Shown here: piece by piece, positions 36,837-46,625 of the stretch
How positions within the stretch are numbered: the first letter of the stretch is position 1
Layout: every line of letters begins with the position of its first letter
NCBI RefSeq assembly: GCF_003206135.1
Contig: NZ_PZJT01000006.1
Coordinates: 284,354-348,353 of the forward strand
Source: Salinicola salarius
GTDB lineage: Bacteria; Pseudomonadota; Gammaproteobacteria; Pseudomonadales; Halomonadaceae
DNA: 64,000 nt
Direction: 5' to 3'
The notes under the pieces: generated by a model
Seen by the model: only the letters and a program-made list of their open reading frames with translations
What the model was told of the DNA's origin: nothing
Databases searched by the model: none
Made by a program: the position numbers and the translations under genes

Positions 36837-37337
36837 TCAGGCACTTTCCGCCGTACGTTCAACGAGCTGCATTTCTTCGTGAGTCAGCAGCTTTTCGATG
36901 TCGACCAGTACCAGCATGCGATCGTCCAGACTGCCGATGCCACTGAGATAATCCGATGATAGCGTGACGCCGAATTCCGGAGCCGGCTTGATCTGATCCG
37001 GCGACAGACTCATCACATCCGAGACGCCATCCACGACGATACCGACGATGCGATCGTCGACATTGACCACGATTACGACCGTCTGACCGCCGTATTCGAC
37101 CTTGTCGAGATGGAATTTCAGTCGCAGATCGATGATGGGAACGATGACCCCACGCAGGTTGGTCACCCCCTTGATGAACTCGGGCACGTTGGCAATCCGG
37201 GTGACGTTCTCGTAACCGCGGATCTCCTGCACTTTCAGGATATCGACCGCGTATTCCTCGTCGCCCAGAGAGAAGACCAGATATTCGCTGCTCGCTGCTT
37301 CATTGACGAGGACACCCGTGCTCGCTTGCTGACTCAT
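36837..37337 (-). CDS. cheW: Chemotaxis coupling protein CheW
   Basis: The 166-residue product has the two-barrel CheW fold with [26 protein letters not shown] near the start (quoted in part), [23 protein letters not shown] and [12 protein letters not shown]. It links receptors to CheA. ATG overlaps the cheA stop (ATGA). Confidence 0.95.
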   Translation of the reverse strand: MSQQASTGVLVNEAASSEYLVFSLGDEEYAVDILKVQEIRGYENVTRIANVPEFIKGVTNLRGVIVPIIDLRLKFHLDKVEYGGQTVVIVVNVDDRIVGIVVDGVSDVMSLSPDQIKPAPEFGVTLSSDYLSGIGSLDDRMLVLVDIEKLLTHEEMQLVERTAESA

Positions 37338-39490
37338 ACTTGCGATACCTCTTGTAGATATTGGCGTTTCGTCTCGTGGCGCTGCTGCGACTTGCGCCTA
37401 TCGAGACGATGGAGATCGGCGATATCGAGAATCAGCGCAACGCTGCCATCGCCGAGAATGGTAGCGGCGGAAATCCCCGGCACTTTGCGATAGTTGGTTT
37501 CGAGGTTCTTGACCACCACCTGCTGCTGGCCGATCAGGTCGTCGACCAGCAATGCATAACGGCGGCCCTCGCCCTGCACGATGACCGCGATGGCCTCGGT
37601 CAGCTCGGTCTTGGCGCCGACCACGTCCAGGGCATGGTGTAGCGCGATGATTGGCAAATACTCGTCGCGGACTTTGAGGAGCTGGTCGTCGCCTGCCATC
37701 GAGTAGACGTCCTCGGCTTGAGGCTGCAACGATTCGAGCACCGCATTGAGCGGCAACAGGAACGTTTCCTGACCGCAGCGAATGGACATGCCGTCCAGAA
37801 TCGCCAGCGTCAAAGGCAGCACGATCCGCGTCGTCGTGCCCTCGCCGGGCTTGCTCAGGATCTCGACGTGCCCGCCCATTTCCTGGATATTGCGCTTCAC
37901 GACATCCATACCGACACCACGCCCGGAAACATCGCTGACCTGCTCGGCGGTCGAGAAACCTGGCGCAAAGATCAGTTGCCAGACCTCGTCGTCGCTCATG
38001 GTATCGCTGATCGCCAGGCCGTTGGATCTCGCTTTGGCCAGAATCTTGTCCCGGTTGAGCCCGGCACCGTCGTCGATCACTTCGATCAGAATATTGCCGC
38101 CTTGATGCTGGGCAGAAAGGGTAAGGCGCCCGGTCGGCGACTTGCCGGCGGCCTTCCGCTTCTCCCGCGATTCCAGCCCGTGGTCCAGACTGTTGCGCAC
38201 CAGATGGGTCAAGGGATCGATGATTCGCTCGATCAGACTCTTGTCGAGTTCGGTGGACTTGCCTTCCGTCACCAGTTCGACGTCCTTGTCCAGCTTGGCG
38301 GCCAGATCCCGGACCAGGCGAGGAAAGCGGCTGAAAACGTAGTCCATAGGCATCATGCGAATCGACATTACCGCTTCCTGCAGATCCCGCGCGTTGCGCT
38401 GCAACAGGTTCATGCCGTTGACCAAGGGGCCGTGAGAAACGATATCCAGATCGCTGGCCGTCTGCTCTAGCATGGACTGGGTAATGATCAGCTCACCGAC
38501 CAGATTGATGATCTGGTCCACCTTGTCGACCGGCACCCGGATCGTGCTGGACTCGCTGCCCTTGGCGCTCTTGCCACCGGACTTGCCGGCAGCACGAGCC
38601 GGAGCGGCCTGCCCCTTGGCTGGCTCAGAACTGGCGGTCTGTTCGGGAATTGCTGGTGCTGCCGATTCGCTTACCGGCGCTGGCGCTTCCTCGGCTGGCT
38701 CGCGCTCTGCAGGAGCCGAGGCCTCCGGGGCCTCCTTACCAGCGCCGGGAGAGGTGCTGCCGTCGACTTCGATAGACAGCTGCTCCGGCTCGATGATGAA
38801 GCAGAGAACGGCTTCGATATCATCCTGGGACTCGGCACTTTCCAGAGACACCTGGTAGCGCTGCGCATCCCCCGACTGCGAAACGATCGTGCCGAAATGC
38901 TGCAACTCTTCCACTAGCAGGGCGCGATCCTTGTCATTGACGCCGATCAAAGCGATCGATAGCCGCCGCTTTGCGTTCTCTGCGCCATCTTGAGTCGCCT
39001 GCTCATCGGCAGGCTGCGAAGGAGCCTCGACCTCAGGCGTCGGCGCAGGTGCCGGTTCGGCGGCCGGTTCCGCTGTTGCTTTGGTTACCGCCTTCTGCTG
39101 ACCCAACTCATCCAGCGCTATCTGCTGCAGGACACGTGAAATCCGTTCGAACGCCTCGGCATCGGGTTCGCCGCCATTACGGTAGGCATCCAATTGGTCA
39201 TGAAGCATATCTTTGGTTTCCAGAAACGTGTCGACGATATCGCGCCGCAGACTGAGTTCGCCACGCCGAGTATGGTCCAGCAAGTTCTCGAGCAGGTGGG
39301 TCGTCTCCTGCAGGACGGTAAATCCGAAGGTACCTGCGCCACCTTTGATGGAATGTGCGGCGCGAAAGATCGCGTTGAGATCCTCGACATCCGGATCGTC
39401 GACATCGAGATCCAGCAGCAGGCGCTCCATATCCGCCAGCAGCTCTTCGGCTTCTTCAAAGAATGTCTCGTAAAAATCTGAAATATCCAT
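37334..39490 (-). CDS. cheA: Chemotaxis histidine kinase CheA
   Basis: The 718-residue product has an HPt domain with the phosphorylated His46 in [14 protein letters not shown] and a P2-like CheY/CheB-binding domain (about 175-250). An Ala/Pro/Glu-rich linker follows, then a dimerisation domain starting [19 protein letters not shown] and an ATPase domain with [22 protein letters not shown] and [11 protein letters not shown] CheW-like C-terminal domain ends it. ATG 39490 follows an AGG at five bases; a GTG two codons earlier overlaps that site. Confidence 0.95.
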   Translation of the reverse strand: MDISDFYETFFEEAEELLADMERLLLDLDVDDPDVEDLNAIFRAAHSIKGGAGTFGFTVLQETTHLLENLLDHTRRGELSLRRDIVDTFLETKDMLHDQLDAYRNGGEPDAEAFERISRVLQQIALDELGQQKAVTKATAEPAAEPAPAPTPEVEAPSQPADEQATQDGAENAKRRLSIALIGVNDKDRALLVEELQHFGTIVSQSGDAQRYQVSLESAESQDDIEAVLCFIIEPEQLSIEVDGSTSPGAGKEAPEASAPAEREPAEEAPAPVSESAAPAIPEQTASSEPAKGQAAPARAAGKSGGKSAKGSESSTIRVPVDKVDQIINLVGELIITQSMLEQTASDLDIVSHGPLVNGMNLLQRNARDLQEAVMSIRMMPMDYVFSRFPRLVRDLAAKLDKDVELVTEGKSTELDKSLIERIIDPLTHLVRNSLDHGLESREKRKAAGKSPTGRLTLSAQHQGGNILIEVIDDGAGLNRDKILAKARSNGLAISDTMSDDEVWQLIFAPGFSTAEQVSDVSGRGVGMDVVKRNIQEMGGHVEILSKPGEGTTTRIVLPLTLAILDGMSIRCGQETFLLPLNAVLESLQPQAEDVYSMAGDDQLLKVRDEYLPIIALHHALDVVGAKTELTEAIAVIVQGEGRRYALLVDDLIGQQQVVVKNLETNYRKVPGISAATILGDGSVALILDIADLHRLDRRKSQQRHETKRQYLQEVSQV

Positions 39491-39538
39491 GAGCACCTGC
39501 CATAGAAGCCCGCAAATAAGGGCGTGAACGCGTTTGCG

Positions 39539-40453
39539 TCAGTCCACTGAAATCTGCCCGGCCGCCGTCACCTCACTTTCCTCGGCGGGCATCGGCACGC
39601 TTTCGGAGAGCGGCGCTTGTTCCTGCTGTTCTATTGCCTTGGCCGCCCGGTTGTCCAGCACCACGATGCTGATACGCCGATTGACGTCATCGCTGGGGCG
39701 AGTATTCGGGAGTGTGACGCGCGACCCCATGCCCGCCACTCTCAACAACTTGTCGGGAGAAAGACCGGCGGCCACCAGCTCACGTCTCGAGGCATTGGCA
39801 CGATCGGCGGAAAGCTCCCAATTGCTGTATCCCTTCTCCCCCCCGGCATAAGGGAGGTTATCGGTGTGACCACTGATACTGATCGGGTTGGGCATTTCGT
39901 TGAGCACCGGTGCGATCCGCCGGAGTATCTTCTGCATGTAGGGCTCCAGCCGATCACTACCGAGTTCGAACATCGGCCGCTTGTCACTGTCCACGATCTG
40001 CACTCGCAGTCCTTCCGGCGAAAAATCCATACGCAGCTGCGAGCGCAGCTCGCGAAGCTGCGGGTCATTCTGGATTACGCGTTCCAGACGATCGCGCAGG
40101 AAGCGCAAGTCACGCTGCTCATCGCTAGGGCGTGTCTGCTCATGAGGGCTCACACGGCGCACTTCACCCTCGGTCTTGGTCGGGTCTTTACCGCCACCCG
40201 GGATAGCACTGGTGCTCGCTGTCGTTTTGTCCCCACCCGTCAAGGCGACGGCCAACGGGGTACGGAAGTATTCGGCGATACTTTCGAGTTCGTGATCGTT
40301 GACGGTGGACAATATCCACAACACGAGGAACAGAGCCATCAGCGCCGTCATGAAATCCGCGTAGGCGATTTTCCATGAACCGCTGTGATACCCGGCTGCC
40401 CGGACGCGCTTGCGCTTGACGATGATGGGGCGCCGTTCACTACCGGCACTCAT
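39539..40453 (-). CDS. motB: Flagellar stator protein MotB
   Basis: The 304-residue product has a basic N-terminus and one membrane helix with the proton-binding Asp33 in YADFMTALMALFLVLW. It also has a plug/linker and an OmpA-like peptidoglycan-binding domain (about 145-270; ISISGHTDNLPY, NWELSADRANASRRELV). Its start overlaps the motA stop as ATGA. A proton-type rather than a sodium-type (PomB) stator is suggested by overall resemblance to enteric MotB; not tested. Confidence 0.95.
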   Translation of the reverse strand: MSAGSERRPIIVKRKRVRAAGYHSGSWKIAYADFMTALMALFLVLWILSTVNDHELESIAEYFRTPLAVALTGGDKTTASTSAIPGGGKDPTKTEGEVRRVSPHEQTRPSDEQRDLRFLRDRLERVIQNDPQLRELRSQLRMDFSPEGLRVQIVDSDKRPMFELGSDRLEPYMQKILRRIAPVLNEMPNPISISGHTDNLPYAGGEKGYSNWELSADRANASRRELVAAGLSPDKLLRVAGMGSRVTLPNTRPSDDVNRRISIVVLDNRAAKAIEQQEQAPLSESVPMPAEESEVTAAGQISVD

Positions 40454-41337
40454 GAGTTATCCGTCCCCGTACTTCTCAAGGTTTGACCGCTCGAACGCAC
40501 GTGCTCCTCGAGTTCACTGAACGAAGGTCTGACTGCTGTGAACAGTGCCTTGCGACCGAATTCGACCGCCAACTGCGGCGCCATGCCGTTGAGGCTGGCC
40601 ATCAGCGTCACGCGAATACATTGCAGCATCTTGGTCGCTTCAGTTACCTGAAGGTTGATGTGGTGAGCAATAGGCGTTACGAAGCCGTAAGCCAGCAGAA
40701 TGCCGGCGAAGGTTCCCACGAGCGCCTGGGCGATCATTTGTCCCATTACGGCGGCGCCTTGGTCGGCGGACCCTAGCGCATGGACGACACCCATGACCGC
40801 AGCAACGATCCCGAAGGCCGGCAAGCCGTCACCAACCGCAGCGAGTGAATGCGACGGCAATTCTGCCTCATGCTGAAAGGTCTCGATTTCATGTTCCATC
40901 AACGCATCGATTTCGAACGGATCCATGTTGCCACTGACCATCAGGCGCAGATAATCGGTCAGGAATGCCATGATCATGGGATCCGACAGAATCTTGGGAT
41001 AATCCGCAAAAATGGCGCTGTCCTGCGGCGAATCGATATCTCGCTCGATCGCCAGCATGCCATCGCGACGCGCTTTGGTCAGAAGCCGGTACTGAAGCGC
41101 CATCAGCTCCATGTACATCATCTTGTTGTAGCGCTTGGTGCGCTTGAGCTTCGAGAATGAACGCAGCGTTGCCCTGATCGCCTTACCATTATTGGCGCAT
41201 ACGAAAGCCCCAAGTGCAGCGCCGATGATCATGACGAACTCGGCAGGCTGCACCAGGGCACCAAGGTGCCCGCCGATGGCGACATAGCCACCGAACACAC
41301 TACCCAAAACGATGATGTAGCCCAATAGAATCAGCAC
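40450..41337 (-). CDS. motA: Flagellar stator protein MotA
   Basis: The 295-residue product starts at a GTG (41337) with GGAG seven bases upstream. This aligns with the E. coli start MLILLGY and gives the same length as E. coli MotA; a frame extending to 41511 has no matching ribosome site. It has four membrane helices, with PAEFVMIIGAALGAFVCANN, the cytoplasmic loop rich in charged residues, SLAAVGDGLPAFGIVAAVMGVVHALG (in part) and VEFGRKALF. It forms the torque-generating stator with MotB. Confidence 0.95.
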   Translation of the reverse strand: MLILLGYIIVLGSVFGGYVAIGGHLGALVQPAEFVMIIGAALGAFVCANNGKAIRATLRSFSKLKRTKRYNKMMYMELMALQYRLLTKARRDGMLAIERDIDSPQDSAIFADYPKILSDPMIMAFLTDYLRLMVSGNMDPFEIDALMEHEIETFQHEAELPSHSLAAVGDGLPAFGIVAAVMGVVHALGSADQGAAVMGQMIAQALVGTFAGILLAYGFVTPIAHHINLQVTEATKMLQCIRVTLMASLNGMAPQLAVEFGRKALFTAVRPSFSELEEHVRSSGQTLRSTGTDNS

Positions 41338-41378
41338 GGAAATGCTCCCGAATACAGTGCGTGGCAAACCTGATAACT

Positions 41379-41405
41379 GTATCGGCAGCGGGACCTCTGC
41401 TCTTG
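41379..41405 (-). promoter_or_regulatory. Possible sigma-28 promoter of motA
   Basis: On the minus strand a good -10, GCCGATAC, lies about 40 bp before the motA start, with CAAGAGCA eleven bases further upstream in place of TAAAGTTT. Only the -10 half is convincing. Confidence 0.3.
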
Positions 41406-41495
41406 AGGGTAGAAATATCAGAAAAGCGTGATTCGTCGACAATAGTGCGACGAATCCGACATCATGCTCATGCCTGGAATGGGAACCGCAAAGGC

Positions 41496-41522
41496 AAAAA
41501 AGGCGGGCCATGATGGCCCGCC
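41496..41522 (-). terminator. Strong terminator after flhC
   Basis: GGCGGGCC and GGCCCGCC pair perfectly around ATGAT, and the minus-strand transcript continues into six U. It starts 20 bp beyond the flhC stop and isolates flhDC from motA. Confidence 0.92.
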
Positions 41523-41541
41523 TTGGGAAGACATCGCTGGA

Positions 41542-42132
41542 CTAGACCGCCAGGCGACGAGCCAGCGGCACCTCCACGGGAATGAAGGTACGCCCTGCCG
41601 ATTTAGCCACTTCTTTGGCCTTGCGCGTTTTGCCTGCGCGAGACGGCGGCTGACAGATACCACAGACATAATCGTGCACGGGACTATGCGCGTGTGCCAC
41701 GAAGTCGCCGTGACATCCCTTGCATCGGGATAACTGCAGCAGATCGCTCTCGAAAAAACGCACCAGCGTCCAGGCACGCGTCAGACCCAGAGTCGGCTCC
41801 ACGCCATCGAGTTCGACCTGTTCGAGATAAAGGCGGTAAGCCTTGACGAAGGCCGGCATCCGCTCGCACCCCAACTCTTCATTGAGGCGACGATAGATGT
41901 TGTAAAACAGCGACGAATGGATATTCGGCAACCATGTAATGAACCAGTCAGCAGAGAACGGCAACATTCCCTTGGGCGGTGACATCCCCTTGACTTCCTT
42001 GTACAGCTTGATTAAACGGCCGCGACTCAGGTCGGTCTCTGTCTCGAGAACCTGCAAGCGGGCACCCAACTCGATCAATTCAATTGCCAGCTGGACCTGG
42101 AGCATTTCCGCAACGAGACTTTTATCTGCCAT
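41542..42132 (-). CDS. flhC: Flagellar master regulator subunit FlhC
   Basis: The 196-residue product has the FlhC zinc site: two Cys in SRCKGCHG and two in [10 protein letters not shown] (about residues 136-160). Earlier landmarks are [21 protein letters not shown] and the [17 protein letters not shown] helix. With FlhD it makes the hexameric FlhD4C2 activator of middle flagellar operons. It follows flhD by three bases. Confidence 0.95.
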   Translation of the reverse strand: MADKSLVAEMLQVQLAIELIELGARLQVLETETDLSRGRLIKLYKEVKGMSPPKGMLPFSADWFITWLPNIHSSLFYNIYRRLNEELGCERMPAFVKAYRLYLEQVELDGVEPTLGLTRAWTLVRFFESDLLQLSRCKGCHGDFVAHAHSPVHDYVCGICQPPSRAGKTRKAKEVAKSAGRTFIPVEVPLARRLAV

Positions 42133-42135
42133 GAC

Positions 42136-42468
42136 TCAGTTCCTCTGCTGAACAGAAGACCGGGCATGGCTCGCGCCCGCCATCAATAGCGAGGCATGAG
42201 TCTGCTCGAGCCCTTGCGCACGCGGATTGTGAATCAACAGATTCAGCTGGTCCGCATCGGTGAAGCGCAAGTTGCAAAGCAACTGGTTGCTACGCGACAG
42301 CTGAGTCAACTGCTTGATCGACAGCCTGCCAATGACATCCGCCAGATCCGCATTCAGATCCAGTCGAAACATGGCCGTCTCGCGATCTTCGTTCAGCAGG
42401 CGCTGAACCAGCAGAAGATAGGAAAGATTGAGATCCTGGATGTCATCCAGAAGACTATTCGAGTGCAT
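42136..42468 (-). CDS. flhD: Flagellar master regulator subunit FlhD
   Basis: The 110-residue product from ATG 42468 begins MHSNSLLDDIQDLNLSYLLL, matching the enteric [20 protein letters not shown] pattern. QRLLNEDRETAMFRLDL follows, then a helical tail. An AGGGA lies eight bases upstream of this ATG; the frame extends to 42501 without better support. It is the first gene of flhDC. Confidence 0.95.
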   Translation of the reverse strand: MHSNSLLDDIQDLNLSYLLLVQRLLNEDRETAMFRLDLNADLADVIGRLSIKQLTQLSRSNQLLCNLRFTDADQLNLLIHNPRAQGLEQTHASLLMAGASHARSSVQQRN

Positions 42469-42784
42469 GCTTGGATTCCCTGCGTATCGTCTTATTGGCA
42501 CCCGTTGACCGGATGCTTCATCTGCCTGCAGCCATCGGCCACATCAGCTCTTTATGATGGAGCTAGTTTGCGACTTTTTGATGAAAAAAATCAAGCTCCG
42601 TAACCAAATTTGTATCTAAGTAACGGATTGATCTCGCATATCGGAACCCATGCCCATATAACACATTGTTATTACTGGATAAATATCAAAATTACATCAC
42701 ATGTAAGAACATGTACGTTACACAGGGGGGTTAAAGCGTAGGGATACATTGAGATACTCGATCGTTGAATCCTGCAGGCCTAAA
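42469..42784. promoter_or_regulatory. AT-rich flhDC control region
   Basis: This 316-bp gap is clearly more AT-rich (42560-42740) than its surroundings, as expected of a heavily regulated master operon promoter. It contains two copies of the self-palindromic ACATGT, ten bases apart (42699-42714), i.e. on one face of the helix. On the minus strand TGTGA-TGTAAT-TTTGA resembles half of a CRP site. No gene is seen. Confidence 0.5.
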
Positions 42785-43090
42785 TCAACGTTGTTTGTCT
42801 GCCGCAGATGCTATCGAGCGATCGATCTGCCCGATCCACACCAGCAACTCTGCTATCACCTGATAGAGCGACTCAGGGATACGGGCGTCCAGGTCGACCT
42901 GCATCAGGAGAGCGACCAGCTCAGGGGACTCATGGACGAAGACCCCTTCCTGATTGGCGAGCTCGAGAATACGATCAGCCAGATTCCCGTAGCCTTTGGC
43001 AACCACCCGTGGCGCATCCGTGCGTTCGCCGCTATAAGCCAGAGCGACCGCACGTCGCCGAGAGTCGGACACGCTATCGTCGTCACTCAT
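42785..43090 (-). CDS. FlhB C-terminal-domain paralogue (FhlB type)
   Basis: The 101-residue cytoplasmic protein corresponds to the part of FlhB just after NPTH: AVALAYSGERTDAPRVVAKGYG matches AVALSYQQDSMSAPRVVAKGAD of the full-length FlhB in this window (both quoted in part). It ends with the LYQVIAELLVWI helix. No NPTH cleavage site or membrane part is present. Such stand-alone FlhB-like proteins occur beside fliK in several proteobacteria and can substitute for the cleaved FlhB tail. It overlaps fliK by 8 bp. Confidence 0.85.
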   Translation of the reverse strand: MSDDDSVSDSRRRAVALAYSGERTDAPRVVAKGYGNLADRILELANQEGVFVHESPELVALLMQVDLDARIPESLYQVIAELLVWIGQIDRSIASAADKQR

Positions 43091-44312
43091 GCTCCGATTC
43101 TCCTACTATCAGCTCCACGCTCATTCCCAGTGACGCCAACCGTTCGCGCATGGGTATCAACTCCTGACGGAGCTGAACCCGGGTTGTCTCCTCGGCAGGC
43201 TTGACCTCTACCTGCAGCGCGGCATTGCGACGAGTCATAAAGACGATATCGATAACGCCCAGAGATGGCAGACGAACCTGAACTTCGGCGCGCCAGTCGC
43301 TGGCGCCCTCCTCTTGCTCGGACCGACCGGCAGAGCCGCCGGCGTCGTCATGAACGCTCTCGCGCGGCAGCTCGGTCAGCATCATCGTCATGGACACGCC
43401 GGGCCAAAGCTGCCCTTCCCAGCGCAGATTGGGTGCCGCGATCAGTTCCAACTGTTGCCGAACCAGCGATTGCAGCGTATCCGATGGCGATTGCGATAAC
43501 TGGTGGGCGCGCGTCATCGAAAGCGAAGATGGTTCCTCCGCCATCCCCCTCACCGAGGGCGCCCACTCCCCGGCAGCACCGCTCCGCGCGACGGACGGCA
43601 AGCCTCGGTTGGAAACCATGTAAGCGGTGAGAGCATCACCCCCACGGCCCACGCTCGCTGACAGGGCGGATTGAGCGCTGGTATTCGACCCGGTCATCGC
43701 CCCGGACGAAGCGCCGGGCCGAGGCGCTGCTCGACCATCGCTTGCGGCGAAGGGAAAACCGTAACTCGTCAGCAAAGAAGTTGGCGTAAAAGGTCGAAAA
43801 GTCAGGCTCAGCCAGGCCTGGGGCTCACGCATCAACGAGGCACGAGGATATTGACCGGACATCCAGCGCAACAGATGCGACTCATAGAAAGCCCCACTTT
43901 CCCGGACGCTCTGTGAAAGCGCCGCCGCCAGCATGTCGGGCCCCTCTACCGGATGGGCCATAAGCGACATTAGCGGCCGAATCGAGGGGGTTTGAGTCGC
44001 AGGAAAGCGCGAGAGAATATCGGCAATCTCGGTCGCGGTGTTACTCAAGTGCAACTGGGCCGAAGAGACCTTTGCCAACCCTGGCGCCATCGGTGGCTGA
44101 GCAACGCCTTCACGCCCCGTGCCAGAGGGCATGAGGGCAATTCTCTCTCCGCCCTGCTGATGCAATCTCGAGTCGCTACGTGCCGGCTGGATGGCATCCG
44201 TCGACGCCGTCGCCGAAACCGGCAGTGGCTGATCCCTGACAACCGGCGTGTCGACCCGCCTGCCGAGAACCTGATGCAGCAGGGTATCGATTATCGGCGT
44301 GATGCCGCTCAC
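43083..44312 (-). CDS. fliK: Flagellar hook-length control protein FliK
   Basis: The 409-residue product has a poorly conserved, Ser/Ala/Pro-rich N-terminal ruler portion and a C-terminal domain (about 285-405). There WEGQLWPGVSMTMMLTE, WRAEVQVRLPSLGVIDIVF, LQVEVKPAEETTRVQLRQELIPMRERLASLGM (in part) match the Flg_hook domain that contacts FlhB. The first half is divergent, so the assignment rests on this domain and on neighbours fhlB and fliT. It overlaps both genes by a few bases. Confidence 0.82.
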   Translation of the reverse strand: MSGITPIIDTLLHQVLGRRVDTPVVRDQPLPVSATASTDAIQPARSDSRLHQQGGERIALMPSGTGREGVAQPPMAPGLAKVSSAQLHLSNTATEIADILSRFPATQTPSIRPLMSLMAHPVEGPDMLAAALSQSVRESGAFYESHLLRWMSGQYPRASLMREPQAWLSLTFRPFTPTSLLTSYGFPFAASDGRAAPRPGASSGAMTGSNTSAQSALSASVGRGGDALTAYMVSNRGLPSVARSGAAGEWAPSVRGMAEEPSSLSMTRAHQLSQSPSDTLQSLVRQQLELIAAPNLRWEGQLWPGVSMTMMLTELPRESVHDDAGGSAGRSEQEEGASDWRAEVQVRLPSLGVIDIVFMTRRNAALQVEVKPAEETTRVQLRQELIPMRERLASLGMSVELIVGESEHE

Positions 44313-44689
44313 GGTCGCTCATCGGTTGGCACCGCACGCAGGCGCGACGCGATACTGCCTCGTCCCGCCTGATACGCCTGCCCCAGCGCCTGCTGCCGCC
44401 GCGAGCTTCCGATGAGATGGCTCAGCTCTTCCCGGCGTGACTCCAGCATGCGGCGAGTCTCTGCATCCTGCTCCAGAATCCGTTCGAGCAAATCGCGCTT
44501 TTGCTCAAGCTCCGAGCCATTCAGCGACTGCTCATGATCCAGAGACTTCACACGCTGCAAAGACACCAGGTAGCCCGCCTCGCACTGGACGAGAGCCTCC
44601 CACTGCTGCTCACGTGCCAGATCCAGCATCTGGGTCGACACTTCAAGCAACTGACGATACTGATCAATCACTGGCGAGCCTGGTGCCAT
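44309..44689 (-). CDS. fliT: Flagellar chaperone FliT
   Basis: The 126-residue helical protein starts at ATG 44689, with GGAGGAG nine bases upstream; longer frames only re-read fliS. It has the small acidic helical layout of FliT (VIDQYRQLLEVSTQMLDLAREQQWEALVQCEA). It is placed directly after fliS, as is usual. FliT chaperones the cap protein FliD and can bind FlhC. Sequence conservation in this family is low, so context carries weight. Confidence 0.8.
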   Translation of the reverse strand: MAPGSPVIDQYRQLLEVSTQMLDLAREQQWEALVQCEAGYLVSLQRVKSLDHEQSLNGSELEQKRDLLERILEQDAETRRMLESRREELSHLIGSSRRQQALGQAYQAGRGSIASRLRAVPTDERP

Positions 44690-44693
44690 ACGA

Positions 44694-45113
44694 TCACACT
44701 CCTCCAGCCAATTCGGCCGACGAATGTCGAAGCTCGCGCCAGCCGGAACCGATATCGTCGAGCAATGCCGCCGCCTGATCCAGCTTGGCGATATCGTCAC
44801 GCAGATTGGCCTGCAACAGCAGTCGCGCAATGTAATCGTAAAGTTGACCGAGATTGGCAGCGATATCCCCACCGCGCTCATGGTCCAGCGCTGCCGCCAG
44901 ACCATTATTGACGATGTCTATCGCCTTGGAGATAGCGGCCCCCTTGGCTGCACGGTTCCCATCCTGCATATGCAGACGGGCGCTATTGATGGCTGCTTGC
45001 GCACCATCGAAAAGCATGACGATCAATTGGTGGGGATCGGCGGACATGACCGCCGACTCGACGCCAACCCGCGCGTAGGCGCCTGCTCCTCGTCGAGAAT
45101 TCATCATCATCAT
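44694..45113 (-). CDS. fliS: Flagellin export chaperone FliS
   Basis: The 139-residue product has AYARVGVESAVMSADPHQLIVMLFDGA, the family signature (in part), then a four-helix bundle with LYDYIARLLLQANLRDD. It binds the flagellin C-terminus before export. The start is one of four consecutive ATG codons, so it may be up to three residues shorter. It follows fliD by six bases. Confidence 0.93.
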   Translation of the reverse strand: MMMMNSRRGAGAYARVGVESAVMSADPHQLIVMLFDGAQAAINSARLHMQDGNRAAKGAAISKAIDIVNNGLAAALDHERGGDIAANLGQLYDYIARLLLQANLRDDIAKLDQAAALLDDIGSGWRELRHSSAELAGGV

Positions 45114-45119
45114 GGCCTA

Positions 45120-46538
45120 TTACTGGTTGAGCTGCGCACTTAACGCATCGAACTGCTGAGTCAAGTAACTGCTGGTCGAATTCATCTGTGACACCAGCGA
45201 ATCCAGACTGGCGAACTGCGTGCGATAACGCTCGACCGTGGCGTCGATGGACTCCTGCATCCGGGTATATCGATCATCCAGACTGCTGAGCGTGGTATCG
45301 ATACCGTCGGTGGCAGTCTGCAGCAAGCCGCCGTCGTCGAGGATCGACCCCATGGTGTCGTCGATACTGGCGACCAGACCACTCTCGCCATCGGCACCAG
45401 AGAAAAACTGGCTGACGGCATCACTGTCGTTCGTAATGGCGTCGCTGAGCTTGTCGTCGTCGATTTCCAGCGTGCCGTCCAACTGCCGCTCGATCCCGAG
45501 ATCCGACAGCATCGAGAACGTACCCTCGCTATCGCTATAGCTGAGAACGCTGCGCAACCGGGATTCGATACTGCGCATGGTCGAGTTGCCCAGCAGTGTC
45601 CCTGCGGTATCCGACTCGGAATCGTAGGAGGTCAGATTGTCGGCGGTGCTCTGGAAACTGTTGTAAACATCGACGAAGGCTTTGACGGCCTTCGTCATCG
45701 AAGCCGTATCCTTGGATACGCTAAGCGTCTCTGCGCTTTCCGTGGTCGAGGTCAGATTGAACGTCACGCCCTGAAGGGCATCTTCGACCGTATTGGACTG
45801 ACTGGTGATATCGATACCGTTGACCGTCAATTCAGCATTCTGCGATTTAACGGCCTCTTCCATAGCACCACCGGAAGCAGCGGTAAAAGTCGTCGTCTTT
45901 TCGCCCGTCGCCTCGTCAGTCGAGACAGCCGTTGTAAACCCAAAGGCCTGATCTAACGCATCCCCGTCGGCTGCCGACTTAACCGACATCACCGAGTCAG
46001 TTCCCGTTTCGGTTGACGAAAGCACTAAGCGAGAAGCCGTTCCGTCGTTGATGATCGTGGCGCTCACCCCACCCTTTTTAGCATTGATCGCATCGCGGAG
46101 ATCCGCCAGGGTGTCGCCATCCGCCACTTCTACGTTGAAGCTATCTTCTCCAACGCTAAAAGTCAGCGTGCCAGACATTTTCAGAGAGTCTTCGAGCCCG
46201 TAGCCCTTCGATACTACCGACTGGGACTGCGCTAGCTGCGAGACACTGACCTGATAGCGACCCGCGACCGCATCGCCGGTGGTGCTGGCCGTCACGGCAT
46301 CGCCGGTCATCGAATTCTTGACCGCGGTAAACGTCTCGGGATCGCTCAACTTGGTTGCCGCGTCGCGCAACGCGGTCAACGAGCTTTCGAGCGTACCGAA
46401 GGCCGACAGCTTGGTCTTGTAACTCTGCTGCTGCGAGACGATCGGCGTGAGCTTTTCCTGCTCTGCGCTTTCCAGGTCATCGAGCAACCCGCTCAGATCC
46501 AGTCCGGAACCGATACCTAGTGACGATATGGAAGCCAT
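45120..46538 (-). CDS. fliD: Flagellar cap protein FliD
   Basis: The 472-residue product begins MASISSLGIGSGLDLSGLL, the standard FliD start, and ends with LTQQFDALSAQLNQ. FliD_N (about 10-108) and FliD_C (about 225-455) regions are recognisable, the latter with FVDVYNSF. ATG 46538 has AGAGAGG four bases upstream; eight extra upstream codons lack support. It leads fliD-fliS-fliT-fliK-fhlB and has a strong sigma-28 promoter. No flagellin gene adjoins. Confidence 0.94.
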   Translation of the reverse strand: MASISSLGIGSGLDLSGLLDDLESAEQEKLTPIVSQQQSYKTKLSAFGTLESSLTALRDAATKLSDPETFTAVKNSMTGDAVTASTTGDAVAGRYQVSVSQLAQSQSVVSKGYGLEDSLKMSGTLTFSVGEDSFNVEVADGDTLADLRDAINAKKGGVSATIINDGTASRLVLSSTETGTDSVMSVKSAADGDALDQAFGFTTAVSTDEATGEKTTTFTAASGGAMEEAVKSQNAELTVNGIDITSQSNTVEDALQGVTFNLTSTTESAETLSVSKDTASMTKAVKAFVDVYNSFQSTADNLTSYDSESDTAGTLLGNSTMRSIESRLRSVLSYSDSEGTFSMLSDLGIERQLDGTLEIDDDKLSDAITNDSDAVSQFFSGADGESGLVASIDDTMGSILDDGGLLQTATDGIDTTLSSLDDRYTRMQESIDATVERYRTQFASLDSLVSQMNSTSSYLTQQFDALSAQLNQ

Positions 46539-46625
46539 ATAACCTCTCTTTGCCTGGCGCAATTTGTAACACGCCGATCACGACAGCAGGCGCCGATTTA
46601 GGCGCACTTTAGTATGTTGATTTCC

